DNA of 64,000 bases from Mesorhizobium shangrilense (GTDB lineage Bacteria > Pseudomonadota > Alphaproteobacteria > Rhizobiales > Rhizobiaceae). Position numbers and translations under genes: made by a program. Below are positions 17,827 to 25,377 of this stretch, piece by piece (position 1 is the stretch's first letter; each line of letters opens with the position of its first letter). The notes below the pieces were generated by a model. The model ran no database searches. It had not been told where the DNA came from and saw nothing but the letters and a program-made list of their open reading frames with translations. The stretch spans positions 1 through 64,000 of the forward strand of contig NZ_JAQGPN010000002.1 in the NCBI RefSeq assembly GCF_028826155.1, in the 5' to 3' direction.

Positions 17827-18999
17827 ATGCTTGAGGGAAACCTGCTGAACCGGGACGATCTGCTTGAGCTGACCGTTCTTCGACGTGACCTTCACAGGCA
17901 TCCGGAACTTCTTTACGACCTGCCGCGCACGTCGGGAAAAGTAGCCGACGAACTGTCAGCGATCGGATGTGACGAGATTCGCCGCGAATTCGGTGAAACG
18001 GGCGTTGTCGCGACTATCCGGGGAAGTAAAGGCGGCGGTCGCATGATTGGTTTGAGGGCCGATATGGATGCGCTACCTATCTCCGAAACGACAGGAGCCG
18101 AATGGCAGTCGGAAAGGCAGGGACTCATGCACGCGTGCGGGCATGACGGACATACGTCAACCCTCCTTGGTGCTGCGAGGGTTCTAGCCCGACATCGCGA
18201 CTTCGAGGGGACCGTGGTACTGATCTTTCAACCGGCAGAAGAGGGCGGCGCCGGTGCAAAACGAATGATCGACGACGGCTTTCTCGACGCATTTCCACTG
18301 AATGAAGTTTACGGGATGCACAATCTGCCGGGGCTGGACGTCGGCTCGTTCGCAATAACGGCAGGCCCAGCGATGGCTTCGATTGATTCGATTTCTGTAA
18401 CCTTGAAAGGGCGAGGTGGACACGCAGCCTCTCCTCATCTTTGCGACGATGTGATCGTCGCGATGGGAGCCTTGGTTCAGGGCCTGCAAACGATCGTGGC
18501 ACGGAGGAAGGAAGCGATCCGCCCGGCTCTTCTCTCGCTTACTAGCCTTAGCGGCGGGAACGCATTCAACGTGATGCCTGAGGCCGTCACGGTCGTTGGA
18601 ACCAGTCGTTGCCTTGATGAGGGCGTTAGAGGGCTGATCGAGCAGCGGTTGCGCCTCATGGCTGAATCCGTCGCGGCTGCACATGAAATAGCGGCTGAGG
18701 TTGTCTACGAGCGGCTTTACCCTGTTACCGTGAACGAGCTTGCCTGCACGGCAAATGCCGTGAGGGCTGCAAGTGCGGTATCGGGGCAAGGACGGGTCAA
18801 TGCGGAGCTACCGCCAACAATGGCGGGAGAAGATTTCGCCTTTTTTCTTCAGCATGTTCCTGGTGCCATGATCCGATCCGGAAATGGGCCGAGCAAACCC
18901 CTTCACAATCCCGGCTATGATTTCAACGACGCTGCACTAGAGCCTGGTATCGCCTTCTGGAACGCCCTAGTTGCAGATCGTCTGGGAGGAAATGCGTGA
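17827..18999 (+). CDS. M20D family amidohydrolase (hippurate/IAA-amino acid hydrolase type)
   Basis: 390 residues from the ATG at 17827, which has a GGAGG site 6 bp upstream; the frame is open to 17692 but that part is not family-like. Metal-site motifs are MIGLRADMDALPI, LMHACGHDGHTSTLLGAA and IFQPAEEGGAGA, and the dimerisation segment is GRGGHAASPH; MAGEDFAFF completes the M20D set. Such enzymes release amino acids from N-acyl or N-carbamoyl-type conjugates using two metal ions. In this setting it could deacylate or decarbamoylate a cysteine-type compound before the PLP lyase. Last intact gene of cargo I. Confidence 0.9.
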   Translation: MLEGNLLNRDDLLELTVLRRDLHRHPELLYDLPRTSGKVADELSAIGCDEIRREFGETGVVATIRGSKGGGRMIGLRADMDALPISETTGAEWQSERQGLMHACGHDGHTSTLLGAARVLARHRDFEGTVVLIFQPAEEGGAGAKRMIDDGFLDAFPLNEVYGMHNLPGLDVGSFAITAGPAMASIDSISVTLKGRGGHAASPHLCDDVIVAMGALVQGLQTIVARRKEAIRPALLSLTSLSGGNAFNVMPEAVTVVGTSRCLDEGVRGLIEQRLRLMAESVAAAHEIAAEVVYERLYPVTVNELACTANAVRAASAVSGQGRVNAELPPTMAGEDFAFFLQHVPGAMIRSGNGPSKPLHNPGYDFNDAALEPGIAFWNALVADRLGGNA

Positions 19000-19009
19000 G
19001 CTGAGAAGT

Positions 19010-19125
19010 CGTTCTCCTTCAGAATCCAAACGACGCCGCCCACATCCGCGAAGCCGGTCCATTCATACAGTTCCCTCAACAGGGCCAGAACCTCGACCAT
19101 CGGATACATATCGCTGATTTCGAGT
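19010..19125 (-). pseudogene. unassigned ORF fragment at the right edge of cargo I
   Basis: An open minus frame reads LEISDMYPMVEVLALLRELY, then EWTGFADVGGVVWILKEND, directly against the end of the M20 gene. Its composition looks like genuine protein, but it has no proper start or end and I do not recognise the family. It is most likely a piece of a backbone gene cut by the cargo boundary. Confidence 0.35.
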
Positions 19126-19553
19126 TTAGTTCCTCGGCTGCAGCGGGAACCTCACGGGCGGCGGCGTGACAACGAAGGTACCGGCCTCGAGGCGAACACC
19201 TTCGAGCTTTCCGGACCGTGCTCTGTGCGCCAGGCGCTTCAGGTTGAAGCCGAGCATCTGGCGAGCGCCCGCGAGCCAGGCCGCGCCGTCTCCTTGAACC
19301 CGAACGGAGGGGCGAGTTGCCAGTCGATGGCGAGGTCGTCCTGGATGGCGGTGAGCAGCGGCGCATAGGCGGCGCTGTACTTCGGATCGCTTTTCGGCGC
19401 GTTCATCTGATGATTATAGCAGAGGTCGAAGATGTCTTCCGGCGTTTGCGCCCGGAACGCTTCGGTGGCGACGAAATACAGGAAGAACGGAAGTGTGATG
19501 AAAAAAAGGATCGTGAGGGTGCGGTCGGCTTCCTTCCAGATCTTTCGCCACAT
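19126..19553 (-). pseudogene. small membrane protein, probably frameshifted
   Basis: Starts at 19553 after a G-rich site. The N-terminal amphipathic helix and one membrane segment (ILFFITLPFFLYFVATEAF, residues 15-33) are followed by a soluble part with CYNHQMNAPKSDPKYSAAYA. The annotated frame stops at 19239, but another frame from about 19290 continues with AAWLAGARQMLGFNLKRLAH and GVRLEAGTFVVTPPPVRFPL to a stop at 19126. Overlapping protein-like sequence in two frames suggests one indel near 19290. Function unknown; element backbone gene. Confidence 0.45.
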
Positions 19554-19614
19554 GTTTGCCCCCGACGTTTGTTGGTCCAGGCTGGCCTAGAATGCGGGGG
19601 ATTTTGCCTGCCGT

Positions 19615-19854
19615 CTAGTAGCGGCGTTTGCTGGCGCTGACGACGCGTATCGTGTCTGCTTGCGAGAGCGACCGGTGCTGCGGTTCCGCATGGTGCATGA
19701 TCTAGGCGAGGTCCCGCGTGTCGTAGCCTGGGCCGCAGATGGGGCAGGGCTCGAACTATTTGCTTTCGTCCAGCACCAGTGCATCCGGGGTGCCGATGAT
19801 GTCGAGATCGCTTTTGATCATGACTGCTTGATCAGCGTGGCGATCCTGTGTCAT
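19615..19854 (-). pseudogene. small CPxC zinc-motif protein with two in-frame TAG codons
   Basis: From the ATG at 19854 the frame reads a 32-residue part ending ALVLDESK, then TAG, then FEPCPICGPGYDTRDLA, then TAG, then IMHHAEPQHRSLSQADTIRV to a final TAG at 19615. The protein-like text continues through both stops in the same frame, so these look like point mutations (CAG/GAG/AAG to TAG) in a 79-codon gene. CPIC with HH and QH downstream suggests a small zinc-binding protein. It lies next to the duplicated backbone segment. Confidence 0.5.
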
Positions 19855-19923
19855 CGGCGGAGGATGAGCGCGCCAAGGCTGTGTATTTTGAGCGGCGGGA
19901 TTGGCAGGCGGAATAGGGCGGGC

Positions 19924-20466
19924 ATGCACGACATTTTTCCCTTGCCCGAAATCACCTATTCGCTGGTCATCGATACGCTCGGCATACATCTGGCGCTTGG
20001 CTACGGCATTCACGCGTACTGTGAGACGCAGGACTGCAGGCACAATGCCAGGGTGAACCTCGTTCGCTTGGGGCGGCGGGTAGGTCGCGACTACGAGCTG
20101 AGCAGCGAGAATCTGAAGAGGCATCTGGCGTGCGCGGCATGTCGGCGGGCCGGGCGCGACGCGAACAATGTGAGCTTTCGGCTCCATCCCTGTACGCTGC
20201 CCTATAGCGATGTCGCCAGCCGCCGCTCCTTCCTTTGCCGGGGAGCGCTAGTCGTCGCGGCTTGGACCGCCACGGCCGAGGCCCTTGTCGCCGCGTTCGA
20301 CTTTGAAGTCATCGGCAGTGTCGGGTTTCTGATTTGGGCTGTCGTCGTTCCTGGTCGTGCTCTGGCCCTTGTCGCGTTGGCCGTAGATGTTGGGATCATC
20401 GGTGGGCGGGACCTCCGGCGCGGGCTTGTTTTCGGGCTGGGCGGCGGGGTCTTTGTCGGCGGGTGA
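19924..20466 (+). CDS. small Cys/His-rich protein, copy 2 (C-terminus frameshifted)
   Basis: From the ATG at 19924 (MHDIFPLPEITYSLVIDTLG) the first ~98 residues match copy 1 at 273 and keep the full CxxxxC ... CAAC ... C pattern, suggesting a zinc ribbon. After [20 protein letters not shown] a 1-base insertion relative to copy 1 removes the expected stop, so the frame runs on antisense through the relaxase 3' end to 20466. The functional product is probably the first ~100 residues. It is convergent with relaxase 1. Confidence 0.5.
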   Translation: MHDIFPLPEITYSLVIDTLGIHLALGYGIHAYCETQDCRHNARVNLVRLGRRVGRDYELSSENLKRHLACAACRRAGRDANNVSFRLHPCTLPYSDVASRRSFLCRGALVVAAWTATAEALVAAFDFEVIGSVGFLIWAVVVPGRALALVALAVDVGIIGGRDLRRGLVFGLGGGVFVGG

Positions 20467-21834
20467 TGGGGACTGGTCGGGGGTACGCTGGCGCTCGCCG
20501 ATGCGGTCGAGGAAGCTGCGTTGCGGGTCGTTTTTCGGGGCGGCGTCCTTGGCGGCCTGTTCGAAGCCGGCGGAGACGTCTTTGCCCTTCGGACTGCGTT
20601 CGCCGATGCGGTCGAGAAAGTTGCGCTCCGGCTCCTTTTTCGGGACGACGCCCTTGGCCGCCTGATCGAATTCGAAAGCGGAACGGTCGTTGCCTTGGCG
20701 CGCGATGCGCGCCTGGCCGTCGCGCTGCTGTTGTTGGGTCCGCGTTTGCTCCTGTCGTGCGGCGAGCTGCCGATCGGCAAGCTCCTTGCGCGCTTGATCG
20801 TGCTGCGCGGCGAGCGGCTTGATCTTGGTCTCGGTCATCGCTTTCAACTTGACCGCGAGTTCGCGGCGTTCGCGGACCTCCTTGGCGGCGACCTGATCGC
20901 GCATGATGTTGCCGTCAGACAGCACCTGGAATGCCCGCGTGACCATCGCCGGACGCTCCTCGCCGGCCTGGCCCCACCGATCGATTTCGCGGTTGTTGAG
21001 CCAGTAGCGGAGCCGGCCGAACGGCGTCTGCTGCGCTTTCTCGAATGCGTCGCGTTCCTTCTTCTGCTGTTTGTAGAGATCGGTCCAGTCGGCGCGCTGC
21101 ACCTCCTTTTGCGTCTTGCGTAGCGTTTCGATCTCGTCGCGGGCTTTGCGCTCGAGTTCGTCGCGCTCGCGCTTTTGTGCCTCGGTCAGATCCTGCTGCT
21201 GGCGGCGCCGCTGTTCTTCCGCGGCGCGCTCGCGCTGTTTCTGCCAGCGGCGGTAGGCGGCGGTGTCATCGCTGTCCTTGTCTTTCATGAAGCGCCCCCT
21301 GCGGCGTTCCTCGTTGTTGTCGACGCGGCGTTGGATGCGGATCAGGCCCTGTGCCTTTTCGTAGGCTTCGGCCCATTCAGACAACACCAGATGGTCTTTG
21401 GAAAGGGGGGCGGCGAGTCCGGTCGCCGGATGGACGCGGTTGGCGATGATGTGGATGTGCGGGTGCGGTGTGTCGTTGTGGGCGATCAGCACCGCCTCGT
21501 GGCTGGCGAGGCCGAGCTTGTGCATCGAAGCAAAGGCTGCCTCGAGCATTTCTTCCTTGGTCGGCGTCTCGTCCGGCGCCCAGGCGAGGCTGTAGGAGTA
21601 GACCGAGTTGACGAGCTTGCGGCCGGTGGCGACCGCGCCGGCGGCGCGCTTGATCTCGTCCTGGCGCAGGGCGGTATAGGCCATCCAGCCGAAGGCCTTG
21701 TCGGGATTGTCGGTCGGCAGATTGACGGTCATCGTGAACAGCACGCGGTCGCGCGTCTGGGCTCGTCTGTCGTGCAGGTAGTAGAGGCCGGCGCCTTTGA
21801 AGCTGCGGCCGCGTTTGGCGACTCTAGGGACCAC
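20248..21834 (-). CDS. relaxase / mobilization nuclease 1 (MOBP-like)
   Basis: About 528 residues from the GTG at 21834, which has a GGGAGG site 8 bp upstream and overlaps mobC by 11 bp (the frame is open to 21870). The N-terminal domain has GAGLYYLHD (candidate catalytic Tyr) and the metal-binding three-His motif HNDTPHPHIHIIANRVH. The middle is a long charged coiled-coil (KQRERAAEEQRRRQQQDLTE). The tail has two ~35-residue repeats ending FLDRIGER, then a Pro/Asp-rich end. It should nick oriT and pilot the strand to the TraG coupling protein encoded divergently. A shorter copy of its tail lies at 578-1030. Confidence 0.85.
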   Translation of the reverse strand: MVPRVAKRGRSFKGAGLYYLHDRRAQTRDRVLFTMTVNLPTDNPDKAFGWMAYTALRQDEIKRAAGAVATGRKLVNSVYSYSLAWAPDETPTKEEMLEAAFASMHKLGLASHEAVLIAHNDTPHPHIHIIANRVHPATGLAAPLSKDHLVLSEWAEAYEKAQGLIRIQRRVDNNEERRRGRFMKDKDSDDTAAYRRWQKQRERAAEEQRRRQQQDLTEAQKRERDELERKARDEIETLRKTQKEVQRADWTDLYKQQKKERDAFEKAQQTPFGRLRYWLNNREIDRWGQAGEERPAMVTRAFQVLSDGNIMRDQVAAKEVRERRELAVKLKAMTETKIKPLAAQHDQARKELADRQLAARQEQTRTQQQQRDGQARIARQGNDRSAFEFDQAAKGVVPKKEPERNFLDRIGERSPKGKDVSAGFEQAAKDAAPKNDPQRSFLDRIGERQRTPDQSPSPADKDPAAQPENKPAPEVPPTDDPNIYGQRDKGQSTTRNDDSPNQKPDTADDFKVERGDKGLGRGGPSRDD

Positions 21835-22162
21835 CGAGATCGACCTCCCGCATGAGGATGTCCTCGACATAGGCGGCGATGCGGGCGAGCTCCGGCGGGA
21901 TCTCGCCGGTGGCGTTGGCGACGTGCACGGCCTGGTTCAGGTTGATGCCGATCTTGCGGACTTGCTCGAGTGCGAGTGCGTCGAGCGCGCGCGATTTTTT
22001 CACGACAACACGGACACGCATGGAGCGGCGGCGGACGAGGTCGGTGACCGACAGGCCGGCGCGATCCGCGGCGGCGTGGATGCGGCGCATCTCGTCGAAG
22101 GTGAAGCGGACGTTGACCTGGTGGTCGCGGCGTTGGCGGTCGGGCATGGAAGGGCGAGCCAT
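21824..22162 (-). CDS. MobC-like relaxosome accessory protein 1
   Basis: About 112 residues from the ATG at 22162 (the frame is open to 22192). The N-terminal part RDHQVNVRFTFDEMRRIHAA followed by DRAGLSVTDLVRRRSMRVRV is a ribbon-helix-helix of the mobilisation-protein type. The C-terminal part (RKIGINLNQAVHVANATGEI) is the conserved GINLNQ segment of the MobC family (Pfam PF05713). It binds oriT DNA and helps the relaxase, whose gene overlaps its 3' end. An oriT is expected in the 22163-22348 gap between mobC and traG. Confidence 0.85.
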   Translation of the reverse strand: MARPSMPDRQRRDHQVNVRFTFDEMRRIHAAADRAGLSVTDLVRRRSMRVRVVVKKSRALDALALEQVRKIGINLNQAVHVANATGEIPPELARIAAYVEDILMREVDLGGP

Positions 22163-22348
22163 GGCGAGTGTGCTCCGATCCGGGGAATCCAAAGGGGGCG
22201 GGGCCCCCGTGGCGAGAGAGTTTTTGCTAGCAAAAACATATCTCGCTACCCGCTCCTGACGTCACGGGTAAGGTGCCTCCGTTCGGCGGTGGTTACAAGA
22301 GCCAAAGCAACGCGTATGATGAGAAATCCGTGAGCAAGGGGGGCTTCT
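22163..22348. promoter_or_regulatory. mobC/traG divergent intergenic region, candidate oriT
   Basis: About 190 bp between divergent mobilisation and coupling genes. It is the usual position of oriT and of transfer promoters. A short stretch around TTTTTGCTAGCAAAAACAT (22220-22238) contains a dyad (TTTTTGCTAGCAAAAA, near-perfect) that is AT-rich against the GC-rich surroundings and is a good candidate for relaxosome binding. No nic site was identified. Confidence 0.4.
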
Positions 22349-24100
22349 TTGGCGCGTGGGGTTCCGACAGTTGTTGGCCGTTTCGTAGCGGGCTTTTTAC
22401 TGGTCGGCCTGATGCGTAACGGCATTATTTTGCTTGTCGCCGGCGTCGTTGCAGCGGCATTCGGACTGGCGTTGCGCGGCCTGTTCGGTCCTTATTTTCC
22501 GACCGATGACACCATCTTCGTCGCCGACTGGTTTCCGTTTCTTGGCGACCGCAACAGTGTCTTCGGCGGCACCCCCGTATGGGTGGCGGTCGTCCTGGGC
22601 GTCCCGGGTTTTTGGCTGGTGTCGCGTCTGGTCGACTGGTCGGAGAGCGACGACTTCAAGATGATGATGGCCGAAAGCAGCAAGACGTCGCGGCTGTGGA
22701 GTCGGTCGGAAAAATTCGGCAAGGGCGGTTCGGCGGCGTTCGGCGGATTGCTCGACGAATGGGACGATCTCTATAAGCCGGGCGACGTGTTTCTGGGCCG
22801 GTCGATGTATGACCGCTCGCGGATTGGCAGCAGCGATCCGCGCGGCGTTCTGACCATCGCCTCGTCGCGTAGCGGCAAGGGGCGAAGCGCCATCATGCCC
22901 AATCTTCTGATGTGGCCGGGGTCGGCGTTGATCATCGATCCGAAGGGCACGAATGCTGCGGTCACCGCGTTGGCCAGAGGTCAAGGCGGAGGACGCCTGA
23001 CGCACTGGCTGGGTCAGGACGTTCATGTCGTCGACCCGTTCGGCATCGTCAAAGACGTCGAAGGCGCGGGCTTCAATCCGCTTGCGGATATCGATATCGA
23101 CAGCCTGACCGCCAACGAGGACATCGAGCTGCTTGCCGAGGCGCTGGTGGAGCCGGAGCGGGAGGGCGGCAGCAACACCAAGCATTTCGAGGAATCGGCG
23201 CGCATCATCATTGGCGGGGTGATCGCCTTCGTGCTCGAGACGTTCAACAATCCGACCTTGATGGATGTCCGGGCGGGTTTGGTGCAGCCCGATGACAGGC
23301 GTGCCGAGATGTTCAAGCGGATGATGGACAGCACCGCCGCGGGGGGTATGCCGCGCAATGCGGCGACGCTCGTGCGGTCGGCCGGCAATCAGGAGCTGGG
23401 TGGGATGATGACCACGGTCCTGCGTCATACCGCGTGGCTCGACGCGCCGGCTATGCGGCAGGTGCTGACGCGGTCGAGCTTTGTGATGGGTGACCTCAAG
23501 AAGCGGCCGACGTCGGTCTATCTGGTGTTGCCGCCCGAGATGCTGAAGATCCATGGCCGCTTTCTGCGCATGTTCGTCAACATGACCTTGAGCGCGGTGC
23601 CGCGGGGCGGCCGCAGCGAGACTCCGATCCTCATGCTGATGGACGAGTTCTATGCGCTCGGCCGTCTGGACTCGCTGGTCAAGGCGTCGGGGGCGCTTGC
23701 CGGTTACAATCTGCGGCTGTGGCCGATGCTGCAGAATATCAGCCAGCTGAAGGAGCTCTATCCGCAAAACTGGCAGAGCTTTTTCGCCAATGCCGGGGCG
23801 GTGCAGGTGTTCGGCGTCAACGACACCGAGACGGCCCGTGAGGTCGCCAGGATGCTTGGGCGCCGGGCGGTGGAGGAGGTGCGGGACGGCAAGACGTTCC
23901 GCACCATGGTCAACCTGATCGAGGAGGAGGAGCTGGGTGAGGCGCTGTCGATCGACGATGGCCGCCAGCTGATCTTGCGCTCGGGCAGGACGCCGCTGCT
24001 CCTGAAGAAGCTGAACTACGACCGGGCGTTCAAGCGCAGCGAGTACATGCCGGATCCGGACTACCGCGAGGAGGTCGGGTGGTGGGAGTATTGGAAATAG
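22349..24100 (+). CDS. type IV secretion coupling protein (VirD4/TraG family ATPase)
   Basis: 583 residues from the TTG at 22349 (an ATG at 22412 is an alternative but would cut into the first membrane helix). Two membrane helices (residues ~10-45 and ~75-90) are followed by the cytosolic NTPase: Walker A in ASSRSGKGRSAIMPN, ALIIDPKGTNAA, and Walker B ILMLMDEFYALGRL, then QVFGVNDTETAREVARMLG. It recruits the relaxase-DNA complex to the conjugation channel. No other channel genes (VirB-like) are in the window, so it either works with an apparatus elsewhere or belongs to a mobilizable element carrying its own coupling protein. Confidence 0.92.
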   Translation: MARGVPTVVGRFVAGFLLVGLMRNGIILLVAGVVAAAFGLALRGLFGPYFPTDDTIFVADWFPFLGDRNSVFGGTPVWVAVVLGVPGFWLVSRLVDWSESDDFKMMMAESSKTSRLWSRSEKFGKGGSAAFGGLLDEWDDLYKPGDVFLGRSMYDRSRIGSSDPRGVLTIASSRSGKGRSAIMPNLLMWPGSALIIDPKGTNAAVTALARGQGGGRLTHWLGQDVHVVDPFGIVKDVEGAGFNPLADIDIDSLTANEDIELLAEALVEPEREGGSNTKHFEESARIIIGGVIAFVLETFNNPTLMDVRAGLVQPDDRRAEMFKRMMDSTAAGGMPRNAATLVRSAGNQELGGMMTTVLRHTAWLDAPAMRQVLTRSSFVMGDLKKRPTSVYLVLPPEMLKIHGRFLRMFVNMTLSAVPRGGRSETPILMLMDEFYALGRLDSLVKASGALAGYNLRLWPMLQNISQLKELYPQNWQSFFANAGAVQVFGVNDTETAREVARMLGRRAVEEVRDGKTFRTMVNLIEEEELGEALSIDDGRQLILRSGRTPLLLKKLNYDRAFKRSEYMPDPDYREEVGWWEYWK

Positions 24101-24651
24101 AGGTCGACGACGACGTCGCGGCCGAGCTCGAGGCGCTGTTCGCCGCGCATCCGGAGTGGAGCGAGGCTGAACGCTGGCGGGCGGTGTTGTGGGACGGCAT
24201 CGACCGGCTGACGCGCGAGCCGCCTGAGTTGGATGATGACGATCGCATGCCGACCGAGGCGGAGGTGCGGGCCGCCGAAGCCGAGCGGCGCGCCGCACGC
24301 GAGCAGAAGCTGGGCGCTGACCTCGCGTGGGCGGTGGATGTGTTTTTGGGCCGTCGCCCGGGCGAGCGTCGAAAGCGTGAGCCGCGCTTTGTCGATATGC
24401 GTCTGGATGTGTCGGTGGCGGCCGACTTGGCCGTCGTCGCGGTCTGGCTCGAGAAGGCGCGCCGTCTGCGTTATGGCGCCGATCCGGAGGCTGTCGACGT
24501 GTCGATCGACATGAGCGAGCGCGATGATCTGCGGCTGGCGCGCCAGCATGTGCGCGACATCGTGCGCCGCAGTCTGACGGATCGCCTGGCGTGGCTGCAC
24601 TGGGGTTGGCATCCGGGGTCGGGGAGGGAGAGCGACGATGCCCGTGTATAA
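24079..24651 (+). CDS. hypothetical protein, first of a paralogous pair
   Basis: 190 residues, starting at the GTG at 24079 and overlapping the traG stop by 22 bp, so translationally coupled to it. It begins with LEIEVDDDVAAELEALFAAH and has a charged helical middle with RAAEAERRAAREQKLGADL. A C-terminal block, VDMRLDVSVAADLAVVAVWL, follows. The N-terminal pattern (two short strands, two helices, ERWRAVLWDGIDRL) resembles the DNA-binding ribbon-helix-helix style and recurs in the next gene. Function unknown; possibly a regulator or accessory of transfer. Confidence 0.7.
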   Translation: MVGVLEIEVDDDVAAELEALFAAHPEWSEAERWRAVLWDGIDRLTREPPELDDDDRMPTEAEVRAAEAERRAAREQKLGADLAWAVDVFLGRRPGERRKREPRFVDMRLDVSVAADLAVVAVWLEKARRLRYGADPEAVDVSIDMSERDDLRLARQHVRDIVRRSLTDRLAWLHWGWHPGSGRESDDARV

Positions 24652-25204
24652 GGTAGAGGTCGACGACGAGACCGCCGAGGCCGTGACTCAGTTGCGGGCC
24701 CGGAGCAATCGTGCCGGCGCGCGTGATTTCTGGCGGACGACGTTGCATGAGGGCCTCGATTTTGCGCTGGTGTTTCCGGAGGCGACGGTCGAGGAGGCCG
24801 CCCGAGACGCTGCACGATGGGCAGCGGAAGAGGCCGCCGGGGCGGCGGCGAAGGCCAGGCGCCGCGCGCAGGTCGAGCGGTTCCTGCCGCAGCTGAAAGC
24901 GTGGGCGGCGGCGATGCCGGAGCCGGCGGGCGACGCGCGTGTCGTCGCCAGCGTTCATCTGCGGTCGCACGAGGCGCGGCTGGCGGGATTTCTCGGCTGT
25001 GTCAGCGCGCTGCAGGCGCGCGGCTTACCGGTCGGACGGCTCGAAGTTGATCTTGGTAGCGCCGCCGACCGCCGCGCCGCGCGGGACTACGTCCGGCATC
25101 TTGTCGTGGATGAACTGCGCGGCGAGCAGGCGAAGCTGCGTGACGGCAGTCATTCCTTTCTTCAGCCCGGCGAATGGGAGGACGACGAGGAGCTGCCGTT
25201 CTGA
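24638..25204 (+). CDS. hypothetical protein, second of a paralogous pair
   Basis: 188 residues, overlapping the preceding gene by 14 bp. It repeats the same design: VYKVEVDDETAEAVTQLRAR, then ARDFWRTTLHEGLDFALVFP, a coiled-coil middle rich in Ala/Arg, and a C-terminal block DARVVASVHLRSHEARLAGF with a final acidic DDEELPF. The shared VEVDD start and RxxLxxGxD motif indicate an old tandem duplication. Third gene of the traG operon; function unknown. Confidence 0.7.
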   Translation: MPVYKVEVDDETAEAVTQLRARSNRAGARDFWRTTLHEGLDFALVFPEATVEEAARDAARWAAEEAAGAAAKARRRAQVERFLPQLKAWAAAMPEPAGDARVVASVHLRSHEARLAGFLGCVSALQARGLPVGRLEVDLGSAADRRAARDYVRHLVVDELRGEQAKLRDGSHSFLQPGEWEDDEELPF

Positions 25205-25208
25205 GCGC

Positions 25209-25243
25209 AAAAAAAGAACGGCCCGGTTTGACCCGGGCCGTTC
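25209..25243 (-). terminator. Rho-independent terminator of the 42-codon gene
   Basis: Perfect 11-bp stem GAACGGCCCGG / CCGGGCCGTTC with a 6-nt loop. On the minus strand it is followed by seven T residues (25215-25209). It lies 5 bp after the stop of the minus-strand gene at 25249, and also faces the end of the plus-strand traG operon. Confidence 0.85.
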
Positions 25244-25248
25244 GGCGA

Positions 25249-25377
25249 TCAGTCGTAGAGGGCTTCGTCAGGCAGCCCGTCGGCGGTGTCGATGCCGAAC
25301 AGGCGCGTCAGCGCCGCATCGACGTCTGACCAGTAGGCCGGGTGTTCCGTGCCGGTGAAGCGTTCGTCGCAAGCCAT
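25249..25377 (-). CDS. 42-residue acidic protein behind a structured leader
   Basis: From the ATG at 25377, with AAGGAG 6 bp upstream. The sequence begins MACDERFTGTEHPAYWSDVD and ends GLPDEALYD. It is a short, acidic, single-domain protein with no recognised family. Three things argue that it is real: a strong ribosome site, its own terminator, and the same ~230-nt structured leader that precedes the DUF736 and DUF2493 genes. Its acidity and size would fit an inhibitor or DNA-mimic role, but that is speculation. Confidence 0.7.
   Translation of the reverse strand: MACDERFTGTEHPAYWSDVDAALTRLFGIDTADGLPDEALYD

Noticed and set aside
20334..21855. Long plus-strand frames antisense to relaxase 1
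   Set aside because: Low-complexity Leu/Val/Arg-rich text explained by GC-rich codons of the relaxase; the relaxase motifs (three-His, MobC overlap) are decisive.
22397..24970. 857-codon open frame antisense to traG and its followers
   Set aside because: Composition is Arg/Pro/His-rich with no family resemblance; it mirrors a highly conserved VirD4 gene in GC-rich DNA, where antisense frames often stay open.
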